Shown here: one piece after another, positions 9,207 to 17,933 of the stretch
Position numbering within the stretch: the first letter of the stretch is position 1
Layout of the letters: every line of letters starts with the position of its first letter
From: Pseudomonadota bacterium
GTDB lineage: Bacteria > Pseudomonadota > Gammaproteobacteria > Arenicellales > UBA868
DNA: 60,310 nucleotides
Reading direction: 5' to 3'
Assembly: GCA_018672825.1 (NCBI GenBank)
Contig: JABHUE010000023.1
Location: 1-60,310 of the forward strand
The notes under the pieces: generated by a model
Databases searched by the model: none
Told to the model about the DNA's origin: nothing
Seen by the model: the letters and a program-made list of their open reading frames with translations, nothing else
Position numbers and translations under genes: made by a program

Positions 9207-9569
9207 CTACCGGTCGGAACTGGACCACCAGGTGGAGTAAGTATGCGGCGACATAATAATTGGCACGTGGCAGCAGGCCTCAACTTCGGAGAGATCAAGT
9301 CTAATGACAGTCTCATGTATGGGAGATTTCAGTTCATGCAAGGCGTGTTCGGCGAAATATTCCCCACCGTGAAAAATCAACTCATAGCGAGTCTCAGAAT
9401 CATCGTCATAAGTATCAACTTCAATCGTCAATCGACCAGTCGTATCGGTCCGGACCTCTGCAATTTTTCTTCTCTCACCCGTGGCCGCAAAACAGTAGGC
9501 GCTCACACGAAGGTCGATCGCATCTGATCCGCGCACGCCATCAAGCACATGGGACGAAATACTCTTCAT
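9207..9569 (-). CDS. transthyretin-like protein, 5-hydroxyisourate hydrolase family
   Basis: 120 aa, the normal length for bacterial HIUase (UraH/PucM). The N-terminal motif ISSHVLDG carries H7, EVRTDTTGR gives R40, and CHVPIIMSPHTYST gives H101, so the three main active-site positions are present. The C-terminal YRGS tetrapeptide typical of true HIUases is replaced by WWSS after YST. No uricase, OHCU decarboxylase or xanthine dehydrogenase gene is nearby; it sits 6 nt before dmdA and 47 nt after the ThDP enzyme. It may be a divergent HIUase or act on another lactam or lactone. Confidence 0.8.
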   Translation of the reverse strand: MKSISSHVLDGVRGSDAIDLRVSAYCFAATGERRKIAEVRTDTTGRLTIEVDTYDDDSETRYELIFHGGEYFAEHALHELKSPIHETVIRLDLSEVEACCHVPIIMSPHTYSTWWSSSDR

Positions 9570-9616
9570 GGACGATTCCCGCGAAGAAGGGATGGGGAAA
9601 ATTCAGGTATCACAGT

Positions 9617-11350
9617 TTATTCAATCGATGCTTTGTCACGTCGACTCGTTACGGCCGCAACAATCGGGCTAATTACCCCTCGAGTCCTCACGTTAATACA
9701 CGCCGTTTTACCGCTGGCAATCGCGCGTCGGACTGCGGGTGCGACTTCCTCAGGCTGTTCGACCAACTCACCGTATCCACCGAGCCCCTCAAACAGCGTA
9801 TGAAACGGAATATCCCTGAAATCTGTAGCCACGTGTTGGCCATTTTTAAAAAGATGTTCTTGCTGCTGAGAGATGGTTGTCAGGCCCCCATTGTTGTCGA
9901 TCACAACCGTGATGGGCACGTTCTCCTGAAACGCTGTCTCGATGCTGAGGCCGCCCGAGAGAAATGCCCCGTCACCGCTAATCACAACCGCATTGGCATC
10001 CGGGAATCGTAATTTAGAAGCCAATGCAAAAGATACGCCAACACCCAACATGCTAAAGGAGCCGGGATGAAGAATGCCTCCCAGGTTCTTGCCTTGCCAG
10101 CCTGCGATGTTCACGGCAATCTCAGACCAAAAGTGAGTGTTTCCGCCGTCAATCACAAGCCAATCGTTGTCGCCCATCGTGCTTTGCACATCCAGCGCAA
10201 GCTGTAATGGATGCGCGCCACGACCCGGTGTGGAATCCTCGTCTATATCGCGAAGCATTTTCTGCACCCATTTTTCACGATTTTCTCTTTGACTCGATAA
10301 CCAATCCTTGGGCGCCTGCCATTGGCCAGAATGATTTAACGCTAAAAGCGCCTCCAAAAAGGCGCCGGGATCACTCAACAGCACATCGTCTGCAGCTCGA
10401 TTCTGCTCAATCTCCTCTGCTGATCCATTGACGCAAATCAATCGGCATGTGGTCGGGAACAGAGGTGGATTCCCAAAGTTCATCTGGTTATCCAGTCGAC
10501 CGCCCAGCAGAACAACGACGTCTGCAGATTCCAGTGCTTCTTTTGATGGCCCGTATTGATGAATATCGGCAAGGCCCATGTAAGCTGGACTTCCCTCCGG
10601 CAGTAATTTCTGGTGATACGGCACATTAAATATAGGGATGCTGAGGTCGCGACCTACGGTCTCCAATAGCGCTTCTGCACCCGCCCACCACACGCCGTGA
10701 CCGCCAATCAGCATCGGTCGTTCACTGCGACTGAGAACCGTCATTACCCGCGTCAAGTCCTCGGGGCAAGGCCATGCTCTTGGGGGTGGAGTCGCAGCAT
10801 GATTAAATGGCCGCTCCTCCAATTGAGCGGTCCGTTCATACGACGAAAACATGATGTCGACCGGTACACTAAGATGCACAGGACCCGGATATCCACTGAG
10901 CGCTGTCTTATAGGCTCGATCGACGAACTCACGAATACGTAACCCGTCCGTCACGCTCGCACTGTATTTGGTCAATGGTGCCGCAATGGCAACGTCATCG
11001 ATCTCTTTAAAACCACCACTTCCCTGGCGCTTTAGCGTGCTTGAACCCGTCACAAAAATCACAGGACTCCGCTCACCCCATGCTTCCATCATTGCCGGAA
11101 TTGCATTCGCAAATCCCTCAGGCCCGACGAGACAGACCGCCGGCTTTCGGCTGATTCGTGTATATCCATCCGCAAGGTGTCCTGCGATCTGTTCGTGAGG
11201 GCAATTGATGACGTTTATCCCCAGATCTGCAAATCCCTCCAGAGCAGGGTTACAAAAACCGCCGCTGAGGGTAAAAACCTGCTCAATTCCTTTCTCATGC
11301 AGCGCGAGCGCAAGCAGTGCGCCGCCCCGGATTTGTTGTTTATCTGTCAT
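9617..11350 (-). CDS. thiamin-diphosphate-dependent enzyme, acetolactate synthase / 2-hydroxyacyl-CoA lyase type
   Basis: 577-aa three-domain ThDP enzyme. The catalytic Glu is E53 in CPHEQIAGHLADGYTR. The central domain has YPGPVHLSVPVD, and the C-terminal ThDP/Mg motif runs GDGAFLSGG to DNNGG. The stretch GSGGFKEIDDVAIAAPLTKYSA resembles the oxalyl-CoA decarboxylase/2-hydroxyacyl-CoA lyase branch more than biosynthetic IlvB. No IlvN subunit follows. With a 2-hydroxyacid oxidase and dehydrogenase upstream, a 2-oxoacid or 2-hydroxyacyl-CoA is a likely substrate (inference). Confidence 0.85.
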   Translation of the reverse strand: MTDKQQIRGGALLALALHEKGIEQVFTLSGGFCNPALEGFADLGINVINCPHEQIAGHLADGYTRISRKPAVCLVGPEGFANAIPAMMEAWGERSPVIFVTGSSTLKRQGSGGFKEIDDVAIAAPLTKYSASVTDGLRIREFVDRAYKTALSGYPGPVHLSVPVDIMFSSYERTAQLEERPFNHAATPPPRAWPCPEDLTRVMTVLSRSERPMLIGGHGVWWAGAEALLETVGRDLSIPIFNVPYHQKLLPEGSPAYMGLADIHQYGPSKEALESADVVVLLGGRLDNQMNFGNPPLFPTTCRLICVNGSAEEIEQNRAADDVLLSDPGAFLEALLALNHSGQWQAPKDWLSSQRENREKWVQKMLRDIDEDSTPGRGAHPLQLALDVQSTMGDNDWLVIDGGNTHFWSEIAVNIAGWQGKNLGGILHPGSFSMLGVGVSFALASKLRFPDANAVVISGDGAFLSGGLSIETAFQENVPITVVIDNNGGLTTISQQQEHLFKNGQHVATDFRDIPFHTLFEGLGGYGELVEQPEEVAPAVRRAIASGKTACINVRTRGVISPIVAAVTSRRDKASIE

Positions 11351-11383
11351 AGAAAAAAATAATGGTTGTCGCCGACACTGTGG

Positions 11384-12517
11384 TTAATCTTCAGAAGCAA
11401 TACATTCATGATTAATCTGAGCCGGCTCAGTGCATCCCAACTGCGCCATCACAATACTAAACTCATCAATCAGCAATCGTAGAAACTCATTCAGTCCCCT
11501 TTCGCCCCTCCCTGCTAGAGCATAGAGTATTGGACGACCTAACATCACAAAGTCTGCTCCTGTTGCGAGCGCTCTGGCGACATCGTCCCCGTTGCGAACA
11601 CCACTATCAAACACAACAGAGGTGTCATCTCCGAGTACTGTTCTTATCTTTGAAAGTCTACTGATTGCAGACGGGGCGCTCTCGAGTTGGCGACCACCAT
11701 GGTTGGAAACATAAACCGCATCGACACTTGTCGCCATTGCTCTTTTTGCATCCTCACAACTCATTACGCCTTTCAAAATAAGATTTCCTTTCCAACGGGT
11801 GCGCAGTTCAGAAAGAAAGTCCCAGTCAATCCTATCTCTTCCCGATTCGCGACGGAATCCAGAATGATCTTTATTTTTCTGAATCGCGACATTCTTGGGA
11901 CTCGGAATACCATTTATTAGCGTCTGCAACGACCATTTCGGATGACAGGCGAAGTCGACAAAATGATTTGGCCGCATACTGAATGGGACCGCAAAGCCAT
12001 TTCGATAATCACGAGGTCGTGCCGGCAGTGCGGGAACATCTGCAGTCAAAATCAAGGTTTGATATCCCGAATTCTGAGCACGCTCGACCAGGGCATAGGT
12101 CTCGTCATCGGACTGTCCCGCGTACAATTGAAACCAAGCATTACCCTCTGCTTCTTCAATAATCTGCTCCATCGGGCTTGAAGCCATTGTCGATACGCCC
12201 AAAGGGAATCCATAGGTTTTTGCAGCCTTGGCTAGTGCGCGATCCGCCCCCGGCCAGAAAAGATCACACATTCCCATCGGTGCCACACCAAAAGGAAGAT
12301 GCCACCGACGCCCTAGAAAGCTTGTTTTCAGGGAGCGTTCTGCCACATTAACCAATACGCGACTTTGCAGCTTAATGGCCTGCAGCGCTGACATATTCTC
12401 TTGACTCGATGTCTCTCGTCCTGCCGCACCATCAAGCGCATCGTAGACAAGGCGCGGCATACTGCGCACGGCTTGACGCCGTCTATCTTCCGCGCAGAAA
12501 AGCTTTTTACCCAACAA
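11384..12517 (-). CDS. FMN-dependent alpha-hydroxy-acid oxidizing protein
   Basis: 377 aa, a TIM-barrel flavoenzyme of the glycolate oxidase/L-lactate dehydrogenase family. FMN-contact and active-site segments seen: FGVAPMGM, WFQLYAG, LTADVPALPARPRDYR, LILKGV and YVSNHGGRQLESAPS with the catalytic His and Arg, then FDSGVRNGDDV and FVMLGRPILYAL. It oxidises an L-2-hydroxyacid (glycolate, lactate, mandelate or similar) to the 2-oxoacid. It lies 33 nt before the ThDP gene and 62 nt after the 2-hydroxyacid dehydrogenase. Confidence 0.9.
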   Translation of the reverse strand: MLGKKLFCAEDRRRQAVRSMPRLVYDALDGAAGRETSSQENMSALQAIKLQSRVLVNVAERSLKTSFLGRRWHLPFGVAPMGMCDLFWPGADRALAKAAKTYGFPLGVSTMASSPMEQIIEEAEGNAWFQLYAGQSDDETYALVERAQNSGYQTLILTADVPALPARPRDYRNGFAVPFSMRPNHFVDFACHPKWSLQTLINGIPSPKNVAIQKNKDHSGFRRESGRDRIDWDFLSELRTRWKGNLILKGVMSCEDAKRAMATSVDAVYVSNHGGRQLESAPSAISRLSKIRTVLGDDTSVVFDSGVRNGDDVARALATGADFVMLGRPILYALAGRGERGLNEFLRLLIDEFSIVMAQLGCTEPAQINHECIASED

Positions 12518-12579
12518 ATTAGATCCACCAGAGTCAACAATATATGCGCAAGGCTACCAGTATTTTCTGCTGACGCCTA

Positions 12580-13641
12580 TCACAACCTGGGAGTGGATAG
12601 CTCGTCCAACCCATCGCCACCAAAAAATCCAAGATAGCGCTCTCGAAATCTCGGTAGCACTTCTGGATTTACAGGGCGGGGGGCGAGTTGACCTGAGAAA
12701 ATTGTAATCAGTTGCGTCGCGGCACACTCCGCCATATTTTCAAGGCTATGCGACGTGCATCCTGCAATATGAGGCGTCGCAACAACATTCAACCCCTCGA
12801 GTAGACGATGTGAAGCGGGCGGCGGCTCAACATCCCATACATCCAACCCCGCGCCAGCGAGATGGCCGGTGTCAAGGGCATCAGCCAGTGCTTCTTCGCT
12901 ATGAATTGAGCCTCGCGCAGCATTGATAAAAACTGCGCCTTCTTTCATCTGGCTAAACGCATCGGCATCAAACAGATTACGTGTGAGATCCGTGAGCGGC
13001 GTATGGACTGAAATCACGTCCGAATGCCTAAGCAACTTCTCAAACGAGACCGATTTTGCGCCGCGCCGCGCAATCTCCTCTTCATTCACATTCGGATCCG
13101 TTGCGAAGACCTCGCAATCAAACCCGTTTTTGCAAATCTGAGCCAGACGGGTGCCAATATTTCCGATTCCAACAATGCCAATCTTTTTTTCCGCAAGATC
13201 CGTTCCCATAAAGTCCCATCGAGAACCTGACCACCCTTTTCGCAGTGCAAGATCTGATTTTCCAATATAGCGATACAACGATATGATCATGCTCAGCGCG
13301 TGCTCTGCAACAGACTGAGCGTTTGCCCCTGCTTGGTTAACCACCAAAACCCCTGCTGCTGTACAAGCCTCCAGATCAAATACGTCGACACCCGACCCGC
13401 TGGCTGATGCCACTAATAGATTAGGTGCGCGAGACAGAAATTCCGTGGACACCCGCAAAGAAGCCGGAACCTCATCTCTGGCACCCACACACTGATAAGC
13501 ATGAGCGCGCGAGACAATATCAAAGCTTTTCTCAAGTGACGCATCACTATCGACCCTGACGACCTCATGCTCACCATGAGCGGAAAGAATTTCAAGCGCG
13601 TTTGGTGCGGAAAATTTATTTAAATACGCAATGCAAGCCAT
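12580..13641 (-). CDS. D-isomer-specific 2-hydroxyacid dehydrogenase
   Basis: 353-aa NAD(P)-dependent oxidoreductase related to phosphoglycerate dehydrogenase and hydroxypyruvate reductase. Dinucleotide motif VGIGNIGTRLAQ, catalytic Arg in NAARGS, Glu in the DVWDVEPPP region, and His in ATPHIAGCTSHS. No ACT or ASB regulatory domain, so probably not SerA. It is the first gene of the minus-strand run reaching the GST. Hydroxypyruvate or glyoxylate reduction would suit the serine cycle at the far end of the window, but nothing here proves that substrate. Confidence 0.88.
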   Translation of the reverse strand: MACIAYLNKFSAPNALEILSAHGEHEVVRVDSDASLEKSFDIVSRAHAYQCVGARDEVPASLRVSTEFLSRAPNLLVASASGSGVDVFDLEACTAAGVLVVNQAGANAQSVAEHALSMIISLYRYIGKSDLALRKGWSGSRWDFMGTDLAEKKIGIVGIGNIGTRLAQICKNGFDCEVFATDPNVNEEEIARRGAKSVSFEKLLRHSDVISVHTPLTDLTRNLFDADAFSQMKEGAVFINAARGSIHSEEALADALDTGHLAGAGLDVWDVEPPPASHRLLEGLNVVATPHIAGCTSHSLENMAECAATQLITIFSGQLAPRPVNPEVLPRFRERYLGFFGGDGLDELSTPRL

Positions 13642-13739
13642 TTGGCATTACCCAAATTTTTTAGAATTTGTAAGTATGGTTAAATTGAGCAACAGATACT
13701 AGTTTAAAAATATGCTTTTTATTAACTAATGCCCCGTTA

Positions 13740-14492
13740 ATGGGCGACCGGTTCTTTATCCAGAAAATAAAGAAAGATGGTCATTGGCCTGCGGCTGAAT
13801 ATTTTATGAAAGAAGATCTCGCTCTGTTCCTCAGGCCAGGGCAAATGGTTCAAAGCACGGATGATGCGGTGGTAGGCTTTACTCGACGTGCGATTGGTAT
13901 CGAGACGCAAGCAAGGGAACAGGTGATCCGCCTCTACTACGCGGTTCGCGATCAAATCCGATACGATCCCTACGACATTGAAATCTCAATTGAAGGCTTA
14001 AGTGCCCGGCGTAACCTTGAAACGGGAATCGGATGGTGCATATCAAAAGCGGTGCTGCTCGCCGCCTGCTGTCGATCTATTGGGGTGCCCGCACGATTGG
14101 GTTATTCTGATGTCCAAAACCATCTTTCGACTCAAAAACTAAGAGAAAAAATGGGGACAGACGTCTTTTACTGGCATGGATATACCTCTATCCACCTCAA
14201 TGGAAAATGGTTAAAAGCAACGCCTGCTTTTAACCTCGAACTCTGCCATAAGTTCCAAATTCGGCCGCTCGATTTCGATGGAGAGAAGGATTCGATCTAT
14301 CATCCGCTTGATCTCGAAGGGCGTCGTCATATGGAATATCTGAGAAACAGGGGTGAATATCATGAGCCTCCTGTTGATCAGATACTAAGCACCTACCAGA
14401 AAGAATATCCCGCCTGGCAGATCACAGCAGATGGTGTCTCAGGCGACTTTAACACCGACGTCGACATCGAAACCTTAAATTCGTATCGCTAA
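13740..14492 (+). CDS. transglutaminase-like domain protein
   Basis: Cysteine-protease-fold protein, 250 aa from 13740, or 228 aa from the ATG at 13806. The later start fits family members that begin close to a DLxxFL segment, and neither start has a clear Shine-Dalgarno. Active-site Cys at C100 in GWCISKAVLLAACCR, and His at about 146 in YWHGYTSIHL. The third position lies in KATPAFN, where the acidic residue of classical transglutaminases is absent. Such small proteins are probably proteases or amidases of unknown target. The last 4 nt overlap the convergent amidohydrolase gene. Confidence 0.82.
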   Translation: MGDRFFIQKIKKDGHWPAAEYFMKEDLALFLRPGQMVQSTDDAVVGFTRRAIGIETQAREQVIRLYYAVRDQIRYDPYDIEISIEGLSARRNLETGIGWCISKAVLLAACCRSIGVPARLGYSDVQNHLSTQKLREKMGTDVFYWHGYTSIHLNGKWLKATPAFNLELCHKFQIRPLDFDGEKDSIYHPLDLEGRRHMEYLRNRGEYHEPPVDQILSTYQKEYPAWQITADGVSGDFNTDVDIETLNSYR

Positions 14493-15847
14493 TTAGGGGG
14501 TGGAGCTGCATAGGCGCCATGTCGCTCCCGAAATTTTTGCCAGGCGTTATTAGCCGCATCCCCTGCGCGGTGAATCAGATCCTCCTGGTCTGCCGTTTGC
14601 ACGATCCCCTCGCTCACGACCAGATTTCCATCCACAAAGACCGTTTTTACATCTTTTGCGTGACCGTGATACACCAAAGTCGTTACCGGATCATTCACCG
14701 GTGTGAGTCCAAGTGTCGCCATGTCAATCATCTGGAGATCTGCTTTTTTCCCTTTTTCAATTGACCCAATTTCATCGTCAAGGCCAAGTACTCGCGCCGC
14801 ATCGATTGTTCCGAAAGCGAGCGCATCGTACGCTGAGAAAACCTCTGGATCGTGCGCATGAATGCGCGCACTTGCAAGACACGATCTCAAGACCTCGAAA
14901 TAGTCAGAAAAATAATTGTCAATTCCAAGCCCTATCTGAATCCCTTTCTCGCGCATCCTGTGTACAGGCGCCACCTCGCCTCGAAACTGGTTCATATGAG
15001 GACAATGCGCAAGTCGTGTCCCGGTTTCCGCCAGAATATCAATCTCAGTTTCATCAACCTCAAAACAATGAACCGCCACAACGTCAGAACCAAGCACCCC
15101 ATGATCTCGGGCAAACTCAAATTGCTTGGCTTTATGTACCCGTCTGACAAGATCGCGTTCTCCGAATCCCAAATGAATTGAGATACATAAGCGAAGCTCA
15201 TCTGCAAATGCCCTCAAACTATCGAGCAACTCCGGAGAGGAAGTCGATAACCCTGTTGCGGCCAGAATTGCCTGAATCCGATGATCGCTTTTCCCATGCC
15301 AACGTTGTGCCAACCCCACCGCTTTTTCGAGCTGTAAGTCACGCTCCGAAGGGTCAAAGACAGTCTCTCCACGGGCAAGCGCGTCCAAATTCACATCATT
15401 TACCATCACGCCGATCAGCGCCCGAATACCACTCTTTTCAATAAACGGTGCAAATAGCTCAGCATCCTCTTCCATCTCGAGAACAGTCGTCACACCGCCA
15501 CGAAGAAGCTCCACAACTGCAAGGGAACCTATGACCTGGCGCTCTTCATTACTAATGACGCCACTCATGGGCAGATAGAGGCGATGCGTGGGTGCATGAC
15601 CCACATCCTCAGCTCGACCGCGAAAGACGGCATAGCCCAAGTGATTATGCGCGCTGACAAATCCTGGCAGTACCACCTGACCGTGACCGTTAATGACTTC
15701 AGCCTCGTCCCCGTACTGGGCAGAAAGTGTTGAGGAATCCCCAACCGCCTCAATCCTGTCTTTTTTGATAAAGACCGCTCCATCTTCAATCACCTCACGA
15801 TGATTATTCAGCGTAACGACTGTGACGTTTTTTATTAAAAATGACAT
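14489..15847 (-). CDS. amidohydrolase family protein (SsnA/TrzA/guanine-deaminase-like)
   Basis: 452-aa metal-dependent hydrolase with a beta-barrel composite domain and a TIM barrel. The first metal motif is VLPGFVSAHNHLGY in the HxH position, then SIHLGFG, VAVHCFEV and the catalytic Asp in GLGIDNYFSD. The C-terminal GSIEKGKKADLQMIDM is the typical barrel-closing segment. Members hydrolyse C-N or C-Cl bonds in purine-, triazine- or hydantoin-like substrates. It is the last gene of a four-gene minus run (GT9, CaiB, SDR, this), 37 nt after the SDR. Confidence 0.87.
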   Translation of the reverse strand: MSFLIKNVTVVTLNNHREVIEDGAVFIKKDRIEAVGDSSTLSAQYGDEAEVINGHGQVVLPGFVSAHNHLGYAVFRGRAEDVGHAPTHRLYLPMSGVISNEERQVIGSLAVVELLRGGVTTVLEMEEDAELFAPFIEKSGIRALIGVMVNDVNLDALARGETVFDPSERDLQLEKAVGLAQRWHGKSDHRIQAILAATGLSTSSPELLDSLRAFADELRLCISIHLGFGERDLVRRVHKAKQFEFARDHGVLGSDVVAVHCFEVDETEIDILAETGTRLAHCPHMNQFRGEVAPVHRMREKGIQIGLGIDNYFSDYFEVLRSCLASARIHAHDPEVFSAYDALAFGTIDAARVLGLDDEIGSIEKGKKADLQMIDMATLGLTPVNDPVTTLVYHGHAKDVKTVFVDGNLVVSEGIVQTADQEDLIHRAGDAANNAWQKFRERHGAYAAPPPN

Positions 15848-15884
15848 TCTCTGTTGAACCTTTCCTGGTAATTCACGAAACCGC

Positions 15885-16760
15885 CTACATCCCCGGACCT
15901 TTCATCACCACAACAGGTTCAATTTCTGGTGTGTCGTCAGGTAAGAAAAAATCACTCCATAACGTCTGTTCAGGATCAACCCGATACTGTGCAAAATTCG
16001 TCTCGCCTTCTTCCGCCAAAAAAACATCATCGATGCAAAATTGTCCGGTGAATTCGCGCGCATTTTTTGAAAAAATTGCGGCTGCTGCGTCCGCCATTAT
16101 TTCTGGTTTCCGACAATGTGGAAATGCAAGGTCGCCAGCAACCACATTACTAATTGCAGCGGTTGCAATAACCGAGTGCGGCCATAGCGCATTAACTGCG
16201 ACTCCTTTACTTTTAAATTCCGCCGCCATCCCAAGCACACACTGACTCATACCAAATTTTGAAATGGTATACGCTACTGATGGGGAGAACCACTTTGCCT
16301 GCATATCAAGCGGTGGAGAAATATTTAGAATATGGGGATTATCACTCTGAACCAGATGCGGTAAACATTCTTTGGACAACATAAATGTGGCTCGAACATT
16401 AACCGCAAACATCAAATCGAACCGCTTCATTTCAGTTTTCGCTGTTCTTGTCAGTGATATCGCGCTTGCATTGTTGATACAGATGTCAACGCCACCAAAT
16501 TTGTCCGCAGTTTGGGCGACTGCCGCCTTCACTTGGGCCTCGTCTCTCACATCCGTAAGGATGGGTAGTGCCTCTCCACCGGCTGCCTCAATTTCTTCCG
16601 CTGCAGTGTAAATAGTGCCCGGAAGCTTCGGATGTGGCTCTGCTGTTTTGGCCAGGATCGCCACTTTTGCACCTTCAGAAGCTAGACGCTTTGCAATCGC
16701 TAATCCAATCCCTCGACTCCCTCCTGAAATAATCACACGTTTGTTCGATGGTAATGTCAT
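15885..16760 (-). CDS. SDR family oxidoreductase, HSDL2-like
   Basis: 291 aa. NAD(P) motif GGSRGIGLAIAKRLA (about residues 12-26), the NNAS variant in INNASAISL, Ser region LNISPP, and the active-site pair in YTISKFG. The insert KTAEPHPKLPGTIYTAAEEI after the second strand matches the HSDL2/classical-SDR branch linked to fatty-acyl metabolism. The pairing with a CoA-transferase upstream suggests action on an acyl-CoA or the derived acid (inference). Confidence 0.87.
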   Translation of the reverse strand: MTLPSNKRVIISGGSRGIGLAIAKRLASEGAKVAILAKTAEPHPKLPGTIYTAAEEIEAAGGEALPILTDVRDEAQVKAAVAQTADKFGGVDICINNASAISLTRTAKTEMKRFDLMFAVNVRATFMLSKECLPHLVQSDNPHILNISPPLDMQAKWFSPSVAYTISKFGMSQCVLGMAAEFKSKGVAVNALWPHSVIATAAISNVVAGDLAFPHCRKPEIMADAAAAIFSKNAREFTGQFCIDDVFLAEEGETNFAQYRVDPEQTLWSDFFLPDDTPEIEPVVVMKGPGM

Positions 16761-16841
16761 TTTTTCTCCCTAGAAAAATTTTATTATTTTTGGATGTCAG
16801 ATCAAAGCGCCTGGCTTCCCTGACCGTATGTGAGTCAGTAA

Positions 16842-17933
16842 CTACCTCACGTCCCACTCTTTGAGTACTTCCTCGGTATGAGCACCTGGCGCGGGTGGCG
16901 CCCGTGTTATGTCACCGGGCGTTCGACTAAAACGGGGGCTCGGCGCAGGCTGAGTAACACCAAACGCATTCACAAAAACATTTCGGGCGCGATTGTGCGG
17001 ATGCTCAGGTGCCTCACTCAACGTCAGAACCGGCGCAAAACAAATGTCAGTCCCTTCCATGAGCGAGCGCCAATGCGCGCGGGACTCCGACAAGAAAATC
17101 TTTTTGAATCGAGTTTTCATGACGCCCCAATTGGGTCGCTGCTGATCGTAGGCTTCAGGCACATTCTCTAGCCCAAGTGTTTTTAGCAAAAGAGCGTAAA
17201 ACTGAGGCTCAATCGCCCCAATTGAGATCCATTTCCCATCCGCACATTCAAATGCGCCATAAAAATGAGCGCCACCATCGAGGAGGTTATCGCCACGATT
17301 CTCTGTCCACTTCCCGGCATGATGAAGCCCATACATCATTGTCATCAGGTGCGAAGCGCCATCTATCATTGCCGAATCAACAACTTGTCCCTGACCGGAC
17401 TGGCGGGCTTCAATGAGTGCACACACAATTCCAAAGGCAAGGTAAAGCGCGCCACCGCCAAAGTCCCCTACTAAATTAAGCGGTGGCGATATCTGCTCGC
17501 CTGTTCCCATGGAGTGGAGGACGCCCGCAAGCGCAATATAGTTGATGTCATGGCCGGCAGAATTTGCCAAAGGACCCTCTTGGCCCCAACCTGTCATCCT
17601 CCCATAAACCAGCTTTGAATTCTTTTCAAAACAGCGATCCGGTGCTAGCCCTAAACGCTCCATCACGCCAGGCCTAAATCCTTCAATGAGGGCGTCAGCT
17701 TTAGATATCAATTCAAGACATATTCGAACACCTTCCTCTGTCTTGAGATCTAGCGCAACCGAGCGACGGCCACGATTCAAAAGATCAATCTCTAAATCAA
17801 GAGGGTTGGAGCCATTGACGCGGTCGATACGGATGACATCAGCGCCCATGTCGGATAGCAGCATAGCGCAAAAAGGTGCTGGCCCTAGACCTGCCATCTC
17901 GACAACGCGAAATCCTTTAAGGGGTCCCGTCAT
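16842..17933 (-). CDS. CaiB/BaiF-family CoA-transferase or alpha-methylacyl-CoA racemase
   Basis: 363-aa class III CoA-transferase fold. Landmarks: LKGFRVVEMAGLGPAPFCAM at the N-terminus, DVIRIDR, NRGRRSVALDLKT, ADALIEGFRPGVMERLGL, and MTGWGQEGPLANSAGHDINY with the Asp used in catalysis by the family. DINYIALAGVL and the overall length resemble alpha-methylacyl-CoA racemase (AMACR) as much as formyl-CoA transferase. The start overlaps the GT9 stop by 4 nt (ATGA). Confidence 0.88.
   Translation of the reverse strand: MTGPLKGFRVVEMAGLGPAPFCAMLLSDMGADVIRIDRVNGSNPLDLEIDLLNRGRRSVALDLKTEEGVRICLELISKADALIEGFRPGVMERLGLAPDRCFEKNSKLVYGRMTGWGQEGPLANSAGHDINYIALAGVLHSMGTGEQISPPLNLVGDFGGGALYLAFGIVCALIEARQSGQGQVVDSAMIDGASHLMTMMYGLHHAGKWTENRGDNLLDGGAHFYGAFECADGKWISIGAIEPQFYALLLKTLGLENVPEAYDQQRPNWGVMKTRFKKIFLSESRAHWRSLMEGTDICFAPVLTLSEAPEHPHNRARNVFVNAFGVTQPAPSPRFSRTPGDITRAPPAPGAHTEEVLKEWDVR

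Noticed and set aside
14713-15147. 144-codon plus-strand reading frame opposite the amidohydrolase gene
   Set aside because: Antisense to conserved amidohydrolase codons; its product is rich in Gln, His and Arg without a recognisable fold.
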